From: Clostridia bacterium
GTDB taxonomy: Bacteria; Bacillota; Clostridia; Oscillospirales; Acutalibacteraceae
DNA: 6,140 bases
Reading direction: 5' to 3'
NCBI GenBank assembly: GCA_017480265.1
Contig: JAFVAZ010000082.1
Coordinates: 1-6,140 of the forward strand
Shown: positions 5,240 to 6,140 of the stretch, piece by piece
Layout of the letters: every line of letters starts with the position of its first letter
How positions within the stretch are numbered: the first letter of the stretch is position 1
Notes under the pieces: generated by a model
The model's database searches: none
Told to the model about the DNA's origin: nothing
What the model saw: the letters and a program-made list of their open reading frames with translations, nothing else
Translations under genes and position numbers: made by a program

Positions 5240-6140
5240 CTACTCTACCGTGACAGATTTAGCTAAATTCCGAGGCTTATCTATATCGCAACCTCTGGAT
5301 AAAGCTATGTAGTAAGCAAATATCTGTAGCGGGATAACCGTCAAGGACGGTTGCATAATTTCGTTAACTTTAGGTATACACAAAACATAATCGGCAACCT
5401 CCTTAGCTTTTTCAAAATCTTCTGTTGTGATCATTAAAACTACGGCTCCTCTGGCTTTTACTTCGCGGATATTGCTTATCATCTTTTCAATCAGATCAGT
5501 CTTTGTGGCTATAGCTACCACTAAGGTACCTTCTTCTATAAGCGAAATCGCACCATGCTTCAGTTCTCCGGCGGCATAAGCCTCTGAATGCATATAAGAA
5601 ATTTCTTTCGTCTTCAGGGAACCTTCTTGTGCTATTGCGTAATCTACGTTTCTTCCTATAAAAAATACATTTTTACAATTTGAAAATTTATCTGAAAAAG
5701 CTTTAATAACATCGCGATCTCCCAGCGCTAAATCTATCTTATCCGGTAGATTATTCAGGTCGATAAGTAAATCTTTATAGCTATCTCTTGAGATTTTTTC
5801 GATCTTCTCTGCCATATACAAAGCCAACATATATACTACTATCAACTGGGTGCTATAGGCTTTCGTAGAAGCTACAGCTATCTCCGGACCAGCTAAGGTC
5901 GGGATAACTATATCAGATTCATTAGCTATAGAGCTTCCTATTACATTTACAATTGAAATTACTCTAGCGCCCGATTTTTTCGCTTCTTTGATGGCAGCTA
6001 ATGTATCTGCCGTTTCTCCGGATTGGCTGATTGCTATGACTAAATCGTTTTTATTGACAATAGGGTTGCTATATCTAAATTCAGATGCAATCTCAACATT
6101 CGTAGGGATTCTTAGCAAGCTTTCAAAGATATGCTTAGCA
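5240..6140 (-). CDS. glmS: Glutamine-fructose-6-phosphate aminotransferase (isomerizing), C-terminal half
   Basis: GlmS makes glucosamine 6-phosphate from fructose 6-phosphate and glutamine, the entry step to UDP-GlcNAc for peptidoglycan and other envelope glycans. The window holds the last 300 or so residues, the two-SIS-domain isomerase part. The frame stays open to the right edge (reading AKHIFESLLRIPTN), so the N-terminal glutaminase domain lies outside. Clear motifs are ISQSGETADT and GPEIAVASTKAYSTQ in the first SIS domain, KEISYMHSEAYAAGELKHG in the second, containing the Glu and His of the isomerase site, and the C-terminal DKPRNLAKSVTVE with the conserved active-site Lys near the end. 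The family's usual KLKEIS and HGPL read KTKEIS and HGAI here, a conservative variation. The apparent start at 6118 is an internal leucine codon, not the true start. The stop is TAG, 70 bases before rsmA. Regulation, such as a glmS ribozyme, would be upstream and cannot be judged. Confidence 0.97.
   Translation of the reverse strand, partial: AKHIFESLLRIPTNVEIASEFRYSNPIVNKNDLVIAISQSGETADTLAAIKEAKKSGARVISIVNVIGSSIANESDIVIPTLAGPEIAVASTKAYSTQLIVVYMLALYMAEKIEKISRDSYKDLLIDLNNLPDKIDLALGDRDVIKAFSDKFSNCKNVFFIGRNVDYAIAQEGSLKTKEISYMHSEAYAAGELKHGAISLIEEGTLVVAIATKTDLIEKMISNIREVKARGAVVLMITTEDFEKAKEVADYVLCIPKVNEIMQPSLTVIPLQIFAYYIALSRGCDIDKPRNLAKSVTVE

Overview
The window is AT-rich bacterial DNA read with the standard code. 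All seven supported genes lie on the minus strand, so transcription runs from high to low coordinates. Strong purine-rich Shine-Dalgarno sites, AT-rich sigma-70-type promoters, TTG and GTG starts, and a TarI-like CDP-ribitol synthase next to a LicD protein point to a low-GC Gram-positive (Firmicutes/Clostridia-like) organism. That assignment is an inference from style and gene content. No rRNA, tRNA, CRISPR array, insertion sequence or long repeat was seen.

Right part (about 4306-6140): the C-terminal half of glmS (glucosamine-6-phosphate synthase), cut by the right edge, is followed after 70 bases by rsmA/ksgA (16S rRNA dimethyladenosine transferase). No promoter or terminator is convincing in the gap, so the two may be co-transcribed.

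Middle part (2761-4280): an extended -10 promoter precedes a PHP-domain phosphoesterase of the histidinol-phosphatase type. A type II thymidine kinase (tdk) follows 75 bases later. The PHP protein keeps most metal-binding motifs but lacks two expected ligands (His to Asn at 43, Asp to Gly at 230), so its activity and substrate are open.

Left part (1-2672): a second extended -10 promoter drives a tight three-gene cluster that continues past the left edge. It holds an ExoA-like family 2 glycosyltransferase with C-terminal membrane segments, a LicD-family phosphotransferase, and a TarI-type D-ribitol-5-phosphate cytidylyltransferase missing only its last few residues. The gaps are 22 bases and 1 base. 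This is the accessory, most interesting region. It looks like a cell-surface glycan module in which TarI makes CDP-ribitol, the glycosyltransferase extends a lipid-linked glycan, and LicD adds a phospho-alditol. The last step is a hypothesis, inspired by the animal ISPD/FKTN/FKRP system, where LicD-like enzymes use CDP-ribitol. The longest gene-free stretch is about 154 bases (2607-2760).
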